Translations under genes and position numbers: made by a program | Notes under the pieces: generated by a model | Database searches by the model: none | What the model saw: the letters and a program-made list of their open reading frames with translations, nothing else | What the model was told of the DNA's origin: nothing | Shown: positions 27,647-36,911 of the stretch, one piece after another | Layout: each line of letters starts with the position of its first letter | Numbering within the stretch: the first letter of the stretch is position 1 | From: Winogradskyella sp046545555 | GTDB lineage: Bacteria > Bacteroidota > Bacteroidia > Flavobacteriales > Flavobacteriaceae | DNA: 64,000 bases | Direction: 5' to 3' | Assembly: GCF_046545555.1 (NCBI RefSeq) | Contig: NZ_JBHZTH010000002.1 | Span: 186,001-250,000 of the forward strand

Positions 27647-28378
27647 TTATAATTTTAAACCTTTAACCGTACCCATATCCATATCCATAAATAAAAACTC
27701 ATGGAACTCGGGTAACTGTGCACCACTTTCGGTTATGGTCCATTGGTTCCAGCTGGCTTCTAAACCATCTATAGGCAAAATATTTACCCACATCTGGAAA
27801 CTTTTTGGCTTACCAGAATCTTCTAAATGCCATAAATAAGAATCGCCAGGTGTAGATCCGCCAGTGGTATAGGTAACAAGTAAAGCGTCCTCTTTATCTT
27901 CGGTTTGCACCAAGCGTCGTTCTACTCCCTTATCAAAGACTTTGTATGGTGCCACTAACCAAAACGAGTCATTATTAAAATAACCTAATGCTTTATTTAT
28001 ATAATCCTGTTTCTCAATACCATTATACTCTTGCTTTGCTACAAAGACTTTTGAGTTGGCATTTTGTTCTAAATCTAAGATAACTGTAAAATCGTCCCAA
28101 GATACTTCGCAAGTGTTATCAGATTTATACCATTTGTAATGGTGTTTACCTATAAAGGTCCATTCTAAATAATCTGTATTTAAATAGGCCGCTTCATTTA
28201 AGGCTTGTAACATTTTTACAGCGAGTTGGTCTGCTTGAGGTCCTTGTTCTCCTTCTGGTAAATCTTCGTTGTATTTTAGATACATAAACCCAAAGAGCAG
28301 TAGTGTGGGTAAGGTGAAGAATATAATAATACCTCCGATGATTTTTAGAATGCGCTTTGTTGTTAGTTTTTTTGCCAT
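27647..28378 (-). CDS. Membrane-anchored protein of unknown function
   Basis: 243 residues with one N-terminal membrane helix (about 12-33, IIGGIIIFFTLPTLLLFGFMYL) after a basic start, so the rest should face the periplasm. The outer part has LEWTFIGKHHYKWYK, CEVSWDDFTVIL, TYTTGGSTPGDSYLWHL and ends VKGLKL. No named family is recognised, though the pattern is of a conserved flavobacterial protein. It converges on the plus-strand gene ending at 27633 and lies 167 bases from the oxidoreductase gene upstream. Confidence 0.65.
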   Translation of the reverse strand: MAKKLTTKRILKIIGGIIIFFTLPTLLLFGFMYLKYNEDLPEGEQGPQADQLAVKMLQALNEAAYLNTDYLEWTFIGKHHYKWYKSDNTCEVSWDDFTVILDLEQNANSKVFVAKQEYNGIEKQDYINKALGYFNNDSFWLVAPYKVFDKGVERRLVQTEDKEDALLVTYTTGGSTPGDSYLWHLEDSGKPKSFQMWVNILPIDGLEASWNQWTITESGAQLPEFHEFLFMDMDMGTVKGLKL

Positions 28379-28545
28379 ATTCTATTATGTGATGCGGTCT
28401 GCCTTAAGTAGTCGAAATCTAGTATTAAAACCTCTAGACGTAACCTATAAACTTCTTTTTATAAAATGTATTTTATAGCAATCTATGCTTTGCTAAGACC
28501 AGCTTAGTTTTTACGTTGTTGCTAAGCTAAAGCAATAGTCATTAT

Positions 28546-29550
28546 TTATTGAGCTAATGCAAGTATACTTTTCCAAATATCTTCATTTACTTCTATCCCT
28601 TCTTTTAAATGTTTTGCTCTGGTTTGCGCACTGCGTTCACCTGGATAATAAACGTTTTGATTAGGGTTAATAAGTTCTACATCCTTAGTGAAATCGATAA
28701 TCTCATCGATTAATTTTTGCTCTAATCCCTTAGCGTTAAACACTTCTGGATAAATACAGATATAGACTTGCGAGATGGCAGTTTCAATTTTTTTTGAACT
28801 TATATTGCGAGTTGAGTTACCAGCAGAAAGTATAGTGGCAAGCATATCTAGCACCATAGAAAGCGCAGAACCTTTCCAATAACCAATAGGTAAACCACGT
28901 TCTTTACGAAGAATTTTTTCAGGATCTTTAGAGAGTTCATTAGTATCATCCCAACCACCATGAAAAGGTAATTTTTCGCCTTTTAGCTTATAGTCATTTA
29001 TTTTACCGAATGAATATTGTGATAATGCCATATCTAATACAACATGACCTTTTTTTCTAGGTATAGAAATTACAAATGGGTTATTGCCAATTCGGCTGTC
29101 TTTACCTCCCCAAGGTGGCATATTGGGTTGCGTATTTGTAAAAAGGATAGAAATACAATTAGCTTCAGCAGCTTGTATTCCATAACTGCCTCCTCGCATC
29201 CAATGATTGGTATTACGTAATGCAACCATACCCATTCCATGCTCTTTTGCTAATTCTATAGCTCTGCTTGTGCATGTTCTGGCATTTAAAATACCAGGTC
29301 CTATATGACCATCCCAACGCTCAATATTACCAAAAGAAGCTATTTTCTTCGCCTCTGCATCCTTATTAATTACACCTTTATTAAGGTAATCAATAAAAAG
29401 TGGTACACGATTAATACCATGAGAGCTTACACCATCTAAAGTACTTTCTGTAAATGTATGTGCAAGTATTTCTGCCTTTTCTTTAGTGAATTTATACGTA
29501 ACGAAAAGGTCGTAAAGGACGTTTTGTAGATTTACGGATGAAATTTTCAT
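28546..29550 (-). CDS. Ldh-family NAD(P)H-dependent oxidoreductase (malate/L-lactate dehydrogenase type)
   Basis: 334 residues, standard for the YlbC/DlgD-type Ldh2 family, which reduces 2-oxoacids and is unrelated to classical MDH/LDH. Markers are LDGVSSHGINRVP, the catalytic HWMRGGSYGIQAA (NTNHWMRGG), NNPFVISIP and GYWKGSALSMVLDMLATILSAG near the C-terminus. The closest functional match is 2,3-diketo-L-gulonate reductase-like proteins, but the substrate cannot be told. It stands 71 bases downstream of the tricorn-like gene. Confidence 0.9.
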   Translation of the reverse strand: MKISSVNLQNVLYDLFVTYKFTKEKAEILAHTFTESTLDGVSSHGINRVPLFIDYLNKGVINKDAEAKKIASFGNIERWDGHIGPGILNARTCTSRAIELAKEHGMGMVALRNTNHWMRGGSYGIQAAEANCISILFTNTQPNMPPWGGKDSRIGNNPFVISIPRKKGHVVLDMALSQYSFGKINDYKLKGEKLPFHGGWDDTNELSKDPEKILRKERGLPIGYWKGSALSMVLDMLATILSAGNSTRNISSKKIETAISQVYICIYPEVFNAKGLEQKLIDEIIDFTKDVELINPNQNVYYPGERSAQTRAKHLKEGIEVNEDIWKSILALAQ

Positions 29551-29621
29551 AACTTCTAATAGTCTTGCTTTATGGCTTTACTTTCTGTTGGTTTTGTTAT
29601 ATACTGTACAAGCGGAAATTA

Positions 29622-32600
29622 TTAATTATCCGATTTATAACCAGCAGGTCGTTTCCAACGCACAGGTGCTTTAGGTTCTGGTTGGAGCTCAAATTCATTT
29701 CCTTTTAATAATTTTAAAGCTTCTTGTACGGCACGCCCTAATTGTGGATCTATACCTTTAGACGTTAATTTTGGGTCTTGAATAACTTCAATATCTGGTG
29801 CCACACCTTCTCCTTCAACAGCCCATTTTCCATTAACATCATAAAAGCCTCCTCGTGGTGCTACCATACGACCACCATCTATGAAGCGTGGAGTATCCCA
29901 AGTACCAACTAAGCCTCCCCAAGTTTTAGTACCAATAAGTGGTCCCATATTTTTCATTTTAAACATATAAGGTAATAAGTCACCACCAGAACCTGCACGC
30001 TCGTTAATGAGCATTACTTTTGGTCCCCAAATACCAGCCATAGGAGTGGTCCATGGTCTATTATCTCCAGCCTTGCTATTAAAATAACCGAACAGTTCGC
30101 GTCCCATAATATCAATCATATAATCTGCTGCAGAACCTCCACCATTATTACGTTCGTCGATAACAGCTCCTTTTTTCTCTTGCTGAGAGAAATAGTAGCG
30201 GTTAAAGGAAGTGAAGCCTCCACCACTTGTATTCGGTACATAGACATAAGCCAATTTACCATTAGAGAGTTCGTCAACTTTTCTGCGGTTCCCTTCAACC
30301 CAATCTACAGTTCGTAAGCCACGCTCGCTGCCAATTGGCTTTACTAAAATTGTTTTAGCATTTGTCATTGTTGGACTAGAATTAACAGTAATATTAATTT
30401 CTCGTCCAGCTGTTTGTTCTAATACGTTGTATGGGTTTACGTTAGCTGATAATGTCGTTCCATTAATGGCCAATATATAATCACCTTCTTTTACGTTAAT
30501 ACCTGGTTGTGCTAAAGGTGCTTTTAAATTCGGATTCCAGCGTTCACCATTATATAATTTTGAAATTTGGTAGTTTCCGTTAATTAATTTAAGATCACAG
30601 CCCAATAAACCAACAGGAACACGATCTACATTTGGGAAATCACCACCGGAAACATAAGAGTGACCAACGGCTACTTCACCACTCATAATATCAACAACAT
30701 AATTTAAATCTGTTCTGTGACGTACATGGTCAATCCAGGGTGCATACCATTTGTAAACGTCATCCCAAGGCGCTCCATGTACATTATCTACATACAAGAA
30801 GTCGCGCATGTAACGCCAACCTTCTTTAAAGATTTGGTGTGCTTCAGCTTTTGGATCGAGCTTTATTTTTAAGTTAACTTTTAAATTATCTTTTCCAGGT
30901 TTTGGTGGAGTAGAAGTATTGGTTAGCACCCAACTTCTATTTTGAAATAATAAAATAGATTTTCTATCATCTGAAGCTACCATTTGTGAGACTCCATCAG
31001 CAAAATCTGAGGCTTTCTCTTTTTCAACATCATACGAATGTACTTTTAACCCGTTGGCATTAGGTATGGCTTCAGCAATGAAAATCTTGTGCTTAGGACC
31101 TTTTAATAAAGCTACATAATTTCTAGCCGGAAGGTCTAAAGCCACAGCGCGATCAAAAATTCCGTTTTCGTCGATAATTACTGTAACTCCACTAGCTTCT
31201 TTTTTGTCTCCTTTATCTTCGTTTTTTTCTTTTGAAGTTTCTTCCATATCACTTTTTGGAAGATTTGGTGCAGCATCAGCTGAATTTAAAACCACTGCAT
31301 ATAAGTTGCGTGTTAAACTTGCAGAAGGATCATAATTACTCATATCTAACCAACCTGTTTGAAGTCCATAATTGGTGCTTGCCAAGGTATATAAGTATTT
31401 ACCAGATGCATCCCAAACAGGTGTTATAGCATCTGCAATTGGATCTGTAAGTTGAATTGTTTTTTTAGAGTCTATATTATAAGCAAAGATCGATTTAAAA
31501 TGACTGTCTTGTTGTTTTGCAAAGGCAATCCATTTGCTATCTGGAGACCACACCGGATTCATTGAACGGTTAGGATGTGCATAACGGTCTGTAGCTACTT
31601 TATTTGTTTTTTTAGACTCGAGATTTATGATCCAAATATTATAATGGGTGTCAGTATAGGCAATGTGTTTACCATCTGGTGACCAATCGGGTTGAAAATA
31701 AAAAGTTGGATTAGGTAATTTAATGGCTTTTGCATTCTGCCCATTTTGGTCTGCTACCATTAATTGATACTCTCCACTTTTATCAGAAAACCAAGCTATT
31801 TTATCGCCTTTTGGAGACCATATAGGATTGCGATCTGCAACTCCAGGTGAGTTGGTGATATTCATCCAAGTTCCGTTTTCTTTTGGAATTGTAAATATTT
31901 CACCGCGATGCTCAAAAATTGCACGTTTGCCTTTTGGAGAAACATTTGGATTAGATAACTGCCTAGCAGAAACATTATCCCATTTGGTGCGGTAAAAATT
32001 TAGGTCTGCTTTTACATTTATATTAAGTTGTTTTGTATCTCCAGACGAAGGATTGTAGACATGAAGATAACCACCTTGTTCATAAACAATTTTATTAGCA
32101 CTTGCATCGAGACTTTTTACATCAAACTTCTTATGCTTTGTAATCTGCTTTTCTTCCTTTGTTATCGGATTAAAAGACCAAATATTCATTGTATAATCGC
32201 GCTCAGACATAAAGTAAACGTTACCATCTAACCAAACTGGGTCTAGATGACGTTCGCCAGTAGGTTGTGTGGTTCTTATTAAATCTTTAGTTTTCATATT
32301 AACCACCCAAATTGGCATAGCTTGTCCACCTCTATAGTTTCTCCATTCTGCGTCCCAACCAGTAATAGGCGTATAAGCCAAGTGCTTACCGTCTGACGAC
32401 AATTCACCATAAGCTGCTCTAGGAATATCTAATGCTTCTGGAAGTCCTCCTTTGGTAGCAACCGTAAAAAACTTATTCGTCATTGTTGGCTGTGATTCTC
32501 TTCCAGAACGAAATAAGACTTTGCCATCTGGTGTCCAACCTTGTACAAAATCTCCACCAGGATGATATGTTAATCGCTTTGGTTCTCCACCTTCTGAAGG

Positions 32601-32867
32601 CATAACAAAAACATCAACATTACCATCGTACTGTGCTGTAAAAGCAATCATTTTGCCATCATTAGAGAAATGCGGATTAGATTCGTAACCGTCGTCGCTT
32701 GTTAACCGAATTGCAGTACCACCATTTATAGAGGATTTCCATAGATCGTTAGCATATACAAACACAACATCGTCTCCATGTAATGTGGGTTGTCTTAATA
32801 ATTGTGTGCCTTGAGAAAAGCTAAATAATGAATAGCATAGCGCTAATACGATAGTTAATTGTTTCAT
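29622..32867 (-). CDS. Tricorn-like S41-family protease, exported
   Basis: 1081 residues with a signal peptide (MKQLTIVLALCYSLFSFSQG). Two PD40/TolB-type beta-propellers come first, with repeated motifs such as WSPKGDKIAWFSDKSG and WSPDGKHIAYTDTH. A core domain with GEVAVGHSYVSGG follows, then a PDZ domain (about 770-850, GDYILAINGTTLS) and the S41 tail protease domain with nucleophile S960 in NERAGSGGD. Tricorn relatives trim peptides released by other proteases; exported Bacteroidetes members may process peptides in the periplasm. It appears monocistronic. Confidence 0.93.
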   Translation of the reverse strand: MKQLTIVLALCYSLFSFSQGTQLLRQPTLHGDDVVFVYANDLWKSSINGGTAIRLTSDDGYESNPHFSNDGKMIAFTAQYDGNVDVFVMPSEGGEPKRLTYHPGGDFVQGWTPDGKVLFRSGRESQPTMTNKFFTVATKGGLPEALDIPRAAYGELSSDGKHLAYTPITGWDAEWRNYRGGQAMPIWVVNMKTKDLIRTTQPTGERHLDPVWLDGNVYFMSERDYTMNIWSFNPITKEEKQITKHKKFDVKSLDASANKIVYEQGGYLHVYNPSSGDTKQLNINVKADLNFYRTKWDNVSARQLSNPNVSPKGKRAIFEHRGEIFTIPKENGTWMNITNSPGVADRNPIWSPKGDKIAWFSDKSGEYQLMVADQNGQNAKAIKLPNPTFYFQPDWSPDGKHIAYTDTHYNIWIINLESKKTNKVATDRYAHPNRSMNPVWSPDSKWIAFAKQQDSHFKSIFAYNIDSKKTIQLTDPIADAITPVWDASGKYLYTLASTNYGLQTGWLDMSNYDPSASLTRNLYAVVLNSADAAPNLPKSDMEETSKEKNEDKGDKKEASGVTVIIDENGIFDRAVALDLPARNYVALLKGPKHKIFIAEAIPNANGLKVHSYDVEKEKASDFADGVSQMVASDDRKSILLFQNRSWVLTNTSTPPKPGKDNLKVNLKIKLDPKAEAHQIFKEGWRYMRDFLYVDNVHGAPWDDVYKWYAPWIDHVRHRTDLNYVVDIMSGEVAVGHSYVSGGDFPNVDRVPVGLLGCDLKLINGNYQISKLYNGERWNPNLKAPLAQPGINVKEGDYILAINGTTLSANVNPYNVLEQTAGREINITVNSSPTMTNAKTILVKPIGSERGLRTVDWVEGNRRKVDELSNGKLAYVYVPNTSGGGFTSFNRYYFSQQEKKGAVIDERNNGGGSAADYMIDIMGRELFGYFNSKAGDNRPWTTPMAGIWGPKVMLINERAGSGGDLLPYMFKMKNMGPLIGTKTWGGLVGTWDTPRFIDGGRMVAPRGGFYDVNGKWAVEGEGVAPDIEVIQDPKLTSKGIDPQLGRAVQEALKLLKGNEFELQPEPKAPVRWKRPAGYKSDN

Positions 32868-33000
32868 TGTGGTTGGTTTTATGTGAAGTAAGTTTGGTTG
32901 ATGGATTTGGTGACAATAAATATACGATTTACTAGTATTGAATATTTTAAATTGGAGTTAAAAAGGCAATTCGTTTTATTGTTTAGAATTAAAATGTTGC

Positions 33001-33068
33001 TGCGAGGTAAGAAGTAGTCTTGTCAAAAAAATAATAGAACCAATGAAAAGATTGCTTCGTACCAAACA
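33001..33068. repeat. Degenerate REP-like inverted repeat
   Basis: The left arm TGCGAGGTAAGAAGTAGTCT (33001-33020) and right arm AGATTGCTTCGTACCAAACA (33049-33068) are imperfect reverse complements (15 of 21 positions over the full arms). The arms resemble the dispersed palindrome CATTGCGAGG...GAAGCAATCT seen in several bacterial genomes. It lies between the stop of ggt and the tricorn-like gene and is probably a decayed copy. Confidence 0.4.
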
Positions 33069-33107
33069 ATGACGGTTTCTTTTTTATTACTAATAATGAA
33101 GATGATT

Positions 33108-34811
33108 TTAAAACCCAACAGCAGTATCGTCACCGCGTTTATCGGCTCCACCTTCTAAGGTTCCGTCCTCTAGCATTAATATACCGTCAACGATTCCTAT
33201 AATCGGTGATTTGGTCTCATTAATAGTATATCCTAAATCCTTAAGTTGCTGTATAATTTTTTTATCAAATACATGAGGCTCCATTCTAATTTCGTCTGGT
33301 AACCACTGATTATGAAAACGAGGAGCGTTAACTGCTTGTTGCATGGTTAACTGAAATTCATGCACATTTAAAATGGTTTGTAAAACAGACGTTATAATTG
33401 TAGAACCACCTGGAGTACCTAATGACATATAGAATTCTCCGTTTTTTTCTACAATAGTAGGAGTCATAGAACTTAACATTCGCTTTTCTGGAACAATACT
33501 ATTAGCTTCCGCACCAATAAGTCCGTAATAATTTGGTTCACCTGGTTTACTACTAAAGTCATCCATTTCATTATTTAGAAAAAAACCTAAGTCATCTACA
33601 AAAAGTTTAGATCCATAACCACCATTTAGAGTTGTAGTAACAGCAATGGCGTTTCCAAATTGGTCTACAATAGAGTAGTGGGTCGTTTCATCACTTTCAT
33701 AACCTACTATATTGCCATGAGATATAGAATCTACTGCTGTTGGTTTATCAAAAGAGAACCCTTTCATTCGGTTTTGTAAATAAACATCACTCGTTAAGGT
33801 TTCGATAGGTATGTCTACAAAATCGGGATCACCTAAATAAAAACTTCGGTCTGCATAAGCACGTTTTTCTGCTTCAACTAGTACTTGAATGGTTTTTAAT
33901 GAATTATGACCATAATCTTTTAAATCAAAAGGTTCTGCCATTTTCATAATTTGGCTAAGGCAAATACCACCAGAAGAAGGTGGTGACATTGAGGTAATTA
34001 TTAAATCATCATACTGAAAACTAATAGGATCTCTCCATTTTGCTTCATATTTTTCTAAATCTTCGAGCGTTATAATACTACCTTTAGATTGTAAATACTT
34101 TACTAAGCGTTGTCCTGTTTCTCCTTTATAAAACTCATCTCTTCCGTGCTCTGCAATCCTTTGCAGTGTTGCTGCCAACTCTAAATTAATGAGTTTATCA
34201 CCAGCCTTTAAATTGTTGTTGTATAAAATTTCCTTTCCATTTACAGCTCTAATCATACTATCGTAATGGGCAATTCTCAAGGCTTGTTTTTCTGTGATAA
34301 TGTAGCCATATCGCGCCAAATTTATAACAGGCTTTAGAATTTGCGAAATCTCTAGTCTCCCGAACCGTTCTTGAGCTTCAAATATGCCAGCTACAGTGCC
34401 TGGTATGCCAACTGCCATGCTGCCAACAGTGCTTAAATCTTGGATAACATTACCCTTTTTATCTAGATACATGTCTTTTGTTGCTGCTAGTGGTGCTTTT
34501 TCTCTATAATCTAAAGCTCCCTTTTTGCCGTCTGCGAGTCGATATACTAAGAAACCTCCGCCGCCAAGATTACCAGCGTATGGGTATGCAACCGCTAAAG
34601 CCATTTCAGTTGCCATCATAGCATCAAAAGCATTACCTCCTAATTTTAATATTTCTGTGCCGATTTGAGAGGCCTCTTTTCTAGCAGAAACTACCATCGC
34701 TTTTTCTGTAATTAAGCCTCTGGTGTTAAATTCTTCAACAGTATGAGATACATCTTTTTTACAGCCCAAAAAAAGTAATACTGTTATTAAAAAAGTCAGT
34801 AATCTACTCAT
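33108..34811 (-). CDS. ggt: Gamma-glutamyltransferase, lipoprotein
   Basis: 567 residues, the usual size. A lipoprotein signal (MSRLLTFLITVLLFLGC) directs it to the envelope. This Ntn-hydrolase self-cleaves ahead of T376 in DETTHYSIVD, which becomes the nucleophile transferring the glutamyl group of glutathione. Other matching parts are GNLGGGGFLVY, DYREKAP, MSPPSSGGICLSQ, and GTPGGSTIITSVLQTI. It ends with GADKRGDDTAVGF. Its start overlaps the end of the ACP phosphodiesterase gene by four bases, so the two are co-transcribed. Confidence 0.95.
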   Translation of the reverse strand: MSRLLTFLITVLLFLGCKKDVSHTVEEFNTRGLITEKAMVVSARKEASQIGTEILKLGGNAFDAMMATEMALAVAYPYAGNLGGGGFLVYRLADGKKGALDYREKAPLAATKDMYLDKKGNVIQDLSTVGSMAVGIPGTVAGIFEAQERFGRLEISQILKPVINLARYGYIITEKQALRIAHYDSMIRAVNGKEILYNNNLKAGDKLINLELAATLQRIAEHGRDEFYKGETGQRLVKYLQSKGSIITLEDLEKYEAKWRDPISFQYDDLIITSMSPPSSGGICLSQIMKMAEPFDLKDYGHNSLKTIQVLVEAEKRAYADRSFYLGDPDFVDIPIETLTSDVYLQNRMKGFSFDKPTAVDSISHGNIVGYESDETTHYSIVDQFGNAIAVTTTLNGGYGSKLFVDDLGFFLNNEMDDFSSKPGEPNYYGLIGAEANSIVPEKRMLSSMTPTIVEKNGEFYMSLGTPGGSTIITSVLQTILNVHEFQLTMQQAVNAPRFHNQWLPDEIRMEPHVFDKKIIQQLKDLGYTINETKSPIIGIVDGILMLEDGTLEGGADKRGDDTAVGF

Positions 34812-35410
34812 ATCTCATATTGTTTTTCTATTACTATTCTTTTTTTAGTACTAAAGTCTATTAACGCTTTAAAAAAAGCTGTAAAGTCATTTTCAAAAGC
34901 TTCATAGTGTTGCTTCAGTTCTTTTGTGGCTTCATTCATTTTAGATCGGCCTTTCGTTCGTCTATTCATACCATCTAAAACCAGTTGAATACCCTCAAGA
35001 CTTTCATAACTTAACAACCAATTATCTTCGATCATTATGGGTGTTAGTTTTTGAAAACGTGGTGGTAATACTTCAAAATGTCTATCTAAACTTTTATAAA
35101 ATTTATTAATGTATGTTGGTAATGGCACATCTGAATAAGCAGACCAATTTTTAGCTAAAAAATGATCAAAGATTATATCTACAATTACTCCGCTATAATG
35201 GCCATAACCTTCATGAAGTCGTTTTGTGCATTTACGAAATATAGGATGTGCATCCGTAAATGTATCTATTTCCCTATGCAGTTGAATACCAGCTTGTACC
35301 TCGATTGGGTAAGACTTATATTTATTGCCTCTAACACCATCACCAGCAAAGTTACCAATGGTAAGTAATTCATTATCTCCAGAAAGGTAAATGTGCGCTA
35401 GAAAATTCAT
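34808..35410 (-). CDS. Acyl carrier protein phosphodiesterase (AcpH/DUF479 family)
   Basis: 200 residues. MNFLAHIYLSGDNELLTIGNFAGDGVRG is the family's N-terminal signature, with the metal ligands in GDGV, HREIDTFTDAHP and VDIIFDHFLAKNW (HD-fold). AcpH removes the 4'-phosphopantetheine arm from ACP. It overlaps the ggt start by four bases, an arrangement with no obvious metabolic link beyond thiol cofactors. Confidence 0.88.
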   Translation of the reverse strand: MNFLAHIYLSGDNELLTIGNFAGDGVRGNKYKSYPIEVQAGIQLHREIDTFTDAHPIFRKCTKRLHEGYGHYSGVIVDIIFDHFLAKNWSAYSDVPLPTYINKFYKSLDRHFEVLPPRFQKLTPIMIEDNWLLSYESLEGIQLVLDGMNRRTKGRSKMNEATKELKQHYEAFENDFTAFFKALIDFSTKKRIVIEKQYEI

Positions 35411-35466
35411 AAGCCGAATTTACAAATTCGTAATCAACTCATCATAACTTTTTATAATTAAGATAT

Positions 35467-35474
35467 TATATTTG
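35467..35474 (+). promoter_or_regulatory. -7 promoter box of glmM
   Basis: TATATTTG matches TAnnTTTG and lies 19 bases before the glmM ATG. No clear -33 TTG at the usual spacing was found, so support is limited to the -7 box and its position. Confidence 0.45.
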
Positions 35475-35493
35475 TTGAAAATCAAAATCATAT

Positions 35494-36882
35494 ATGACTT
35501 TAATAAAATCTATATCAGGAATTCGTGGAACTATCGGTGGTACAGTTGATGATAATTTAACTCCAATTGATGCGGTTAAATTTGCAGCAGCTTATGGTAC
35601 TTGGCTAAAAAACCAGCGAAGTAAAGAGAATTATCGTGTTGTCGTAGGCAGAGATGCAAGAATTTCTGGTGAGATGATTCAGAATTTAGTTATGAATACC
35701 TTAGTTGGTTTAGGTATACATGTTATTGATTTAGGTTTGTCTACAACACCGACGGTTGAAATTGCTGTACCTATGGAACATGCTGATGGAGGTATCATTT
35801 TAACGGCAAGTCATAACCCAAAACAATGGAATGCTTTAAAGCTTCTAAATAATAAAGGTGAATTTTTAAATGGTGAAGAAGGTCAGAAAATTTTAGAAAT
35901 AGCAGAATCAAATAGTATGCATTTTTCAGAAGTTGATGATTTAGGAAAAATAACAAAGAATGAAGCTTACATTGATATGCATATCGATGCTGTTTTAGAA
36001 TTGCCATTAGTCAACGCAAAAGCTATTGAAGCCGCAAATTTTAAGGTTGTCGTAGATGGAGTAAATTCAACGGGAGGTATCGCTATTCCATTATTGTTAG
36101 AACGTTTAGGTGTACATCCCGTAAAATTATATTGTGATCCTACTGGTCATTTTCCTCATAATCCAGAACCACTTAAAGAGCATTTGGGTGATCTTGCTAA
36201 AGCCGTTGTGAAAGAGCGTGCAGATTTTGGTATCGTAGTAGATCCAGATGTAGATCGTTTAGCTTTTATGGACGAAACCGGAGAAATGTTTGGTGAAGAA
36301 TATACCTTAGTGGCCTGTGCAGATTATGTGTTGAGTAAAAATCCAGGGAACACAGTTAGTAATATGAGTTCTACAAGAGCCTTACGCGATGTTACTGAAA
36401 AGTATGGAGGAATGTACGAAGCGAGTGCTGTGGGAGAAGTGAATGTTGTTAACTTAATGAAGAAAAATAATGTTGTTATTGGAGGAGAAGGTAATGGTGG
36501 CATTATTTATCCAGATTCGCATTATGGACGAGATGCTTTAGTTGGTGTAGCTCTATTTTTGAGTTTGTTAGCTGAACGTAAGATGAAAGTAAGTGAGCTA
36601 AGGGCGTCGTATCCAAATTATTATATGAGTAAAAAGAAAATACAGTTAACACCTGGATTGGATGTAGATGGAATTTTAAGCACTATGGAATCTTACTATA
36701 GTCATGAGAAATTAACTACTGTAGATGGTGTGAAAATTGATTTTGAAGACAGTTGGGTACATTTAAGAAAAAGTAACACTGAGCCTATAATTAGAATATA
36801 TACTGAAGCACCATCTCAAAATTCTGCAGATGCATTGGCAGATCGATTTATAGCTGAGATTAAAGCTATTTCTAATATTTAG
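35494..36882 (+). CDS. glmM: Phosphoglucosamine mutase
   Basis: 462 residues. GlmM converts glucosamine-6-phosphate to glucosamine-1-phosphate for cell-wall and LPS precursors. The catalytic phosphoserine is S106 in TASHNPKQWN, the Mg2+ loop is DPDVDR (250-255), the sugar-binding loop is GEGNGGIIYP and the phosphate-binding end is RKSNTEPIIRIY. The set fits GlmM or a related phosphomannomutase; the flavobacterial enzyme is normally assigned GlmM. The stop is directly followed by the promoter box of the next gene. Confidence 0.93.
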   Translation: MTLIKSISGIRGTIGGTVDDNLTPIDAVKFAAAYGTWLKNQRSKENYRVVVGRDARISGEMIQNLVMNTLVGLGIHVIDLGLSTTPTVEIAVPMEHADGGIILTASHNPKQWNALKLLNNKGEFLNGEEGQKILEIAESNSMHFSEVDDLGKITKNEAYIDMHIDAVLELPLVNAKAIEAANFKVVVDGVNSTGGIAIPLLLERLGVHPVKLYCDPTGHFPHNPEPLKEHLGDLAKAVVKERADFGIVVDPDVDRLAFMDETGEMFGEEYTLVACADYVLSKNPGNTVSNMSSTRALRDVTEKYGGMYEASAVGEVNVVNLMKKNNVVIGGEGNGGIIYPDSHYGRDALVGVALFLSLLAERKMKVSELRASYPNYYMSKKKIQLTPGLDVDGILSTMESYYSHEKLTTVDGVKIDFEDSWVHLRKSNTEPIIRIYTEAPSQNSADALADRFIAEIKAISNI

Positions 36883-36890
36883 TAACTTTG
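36883..36890 (+). promoter_or_regulatory. -7 promoter box of class V aminotransferase gene
   Basis: TAACTTTG begins on the base after the glmM stop codon and lies 21 bases before the next ATG. It fits TAnnTTTG. It would allow the aminotransferase gene to be transcribed independently of glmM. No -33 TTG is evident. Confidence 0.45.
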
Positions 36891-36911
36891 CATTAAACGG
36901 ATAATATCGTT

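Noticed and set aside
28491..28528. Inverted repeats AGCTTAG/CTAAGCT as terminator of the Ldh gene
   Set aside because: The loop is long and no T-run follows on the minus strand, so I left it out as a feature.
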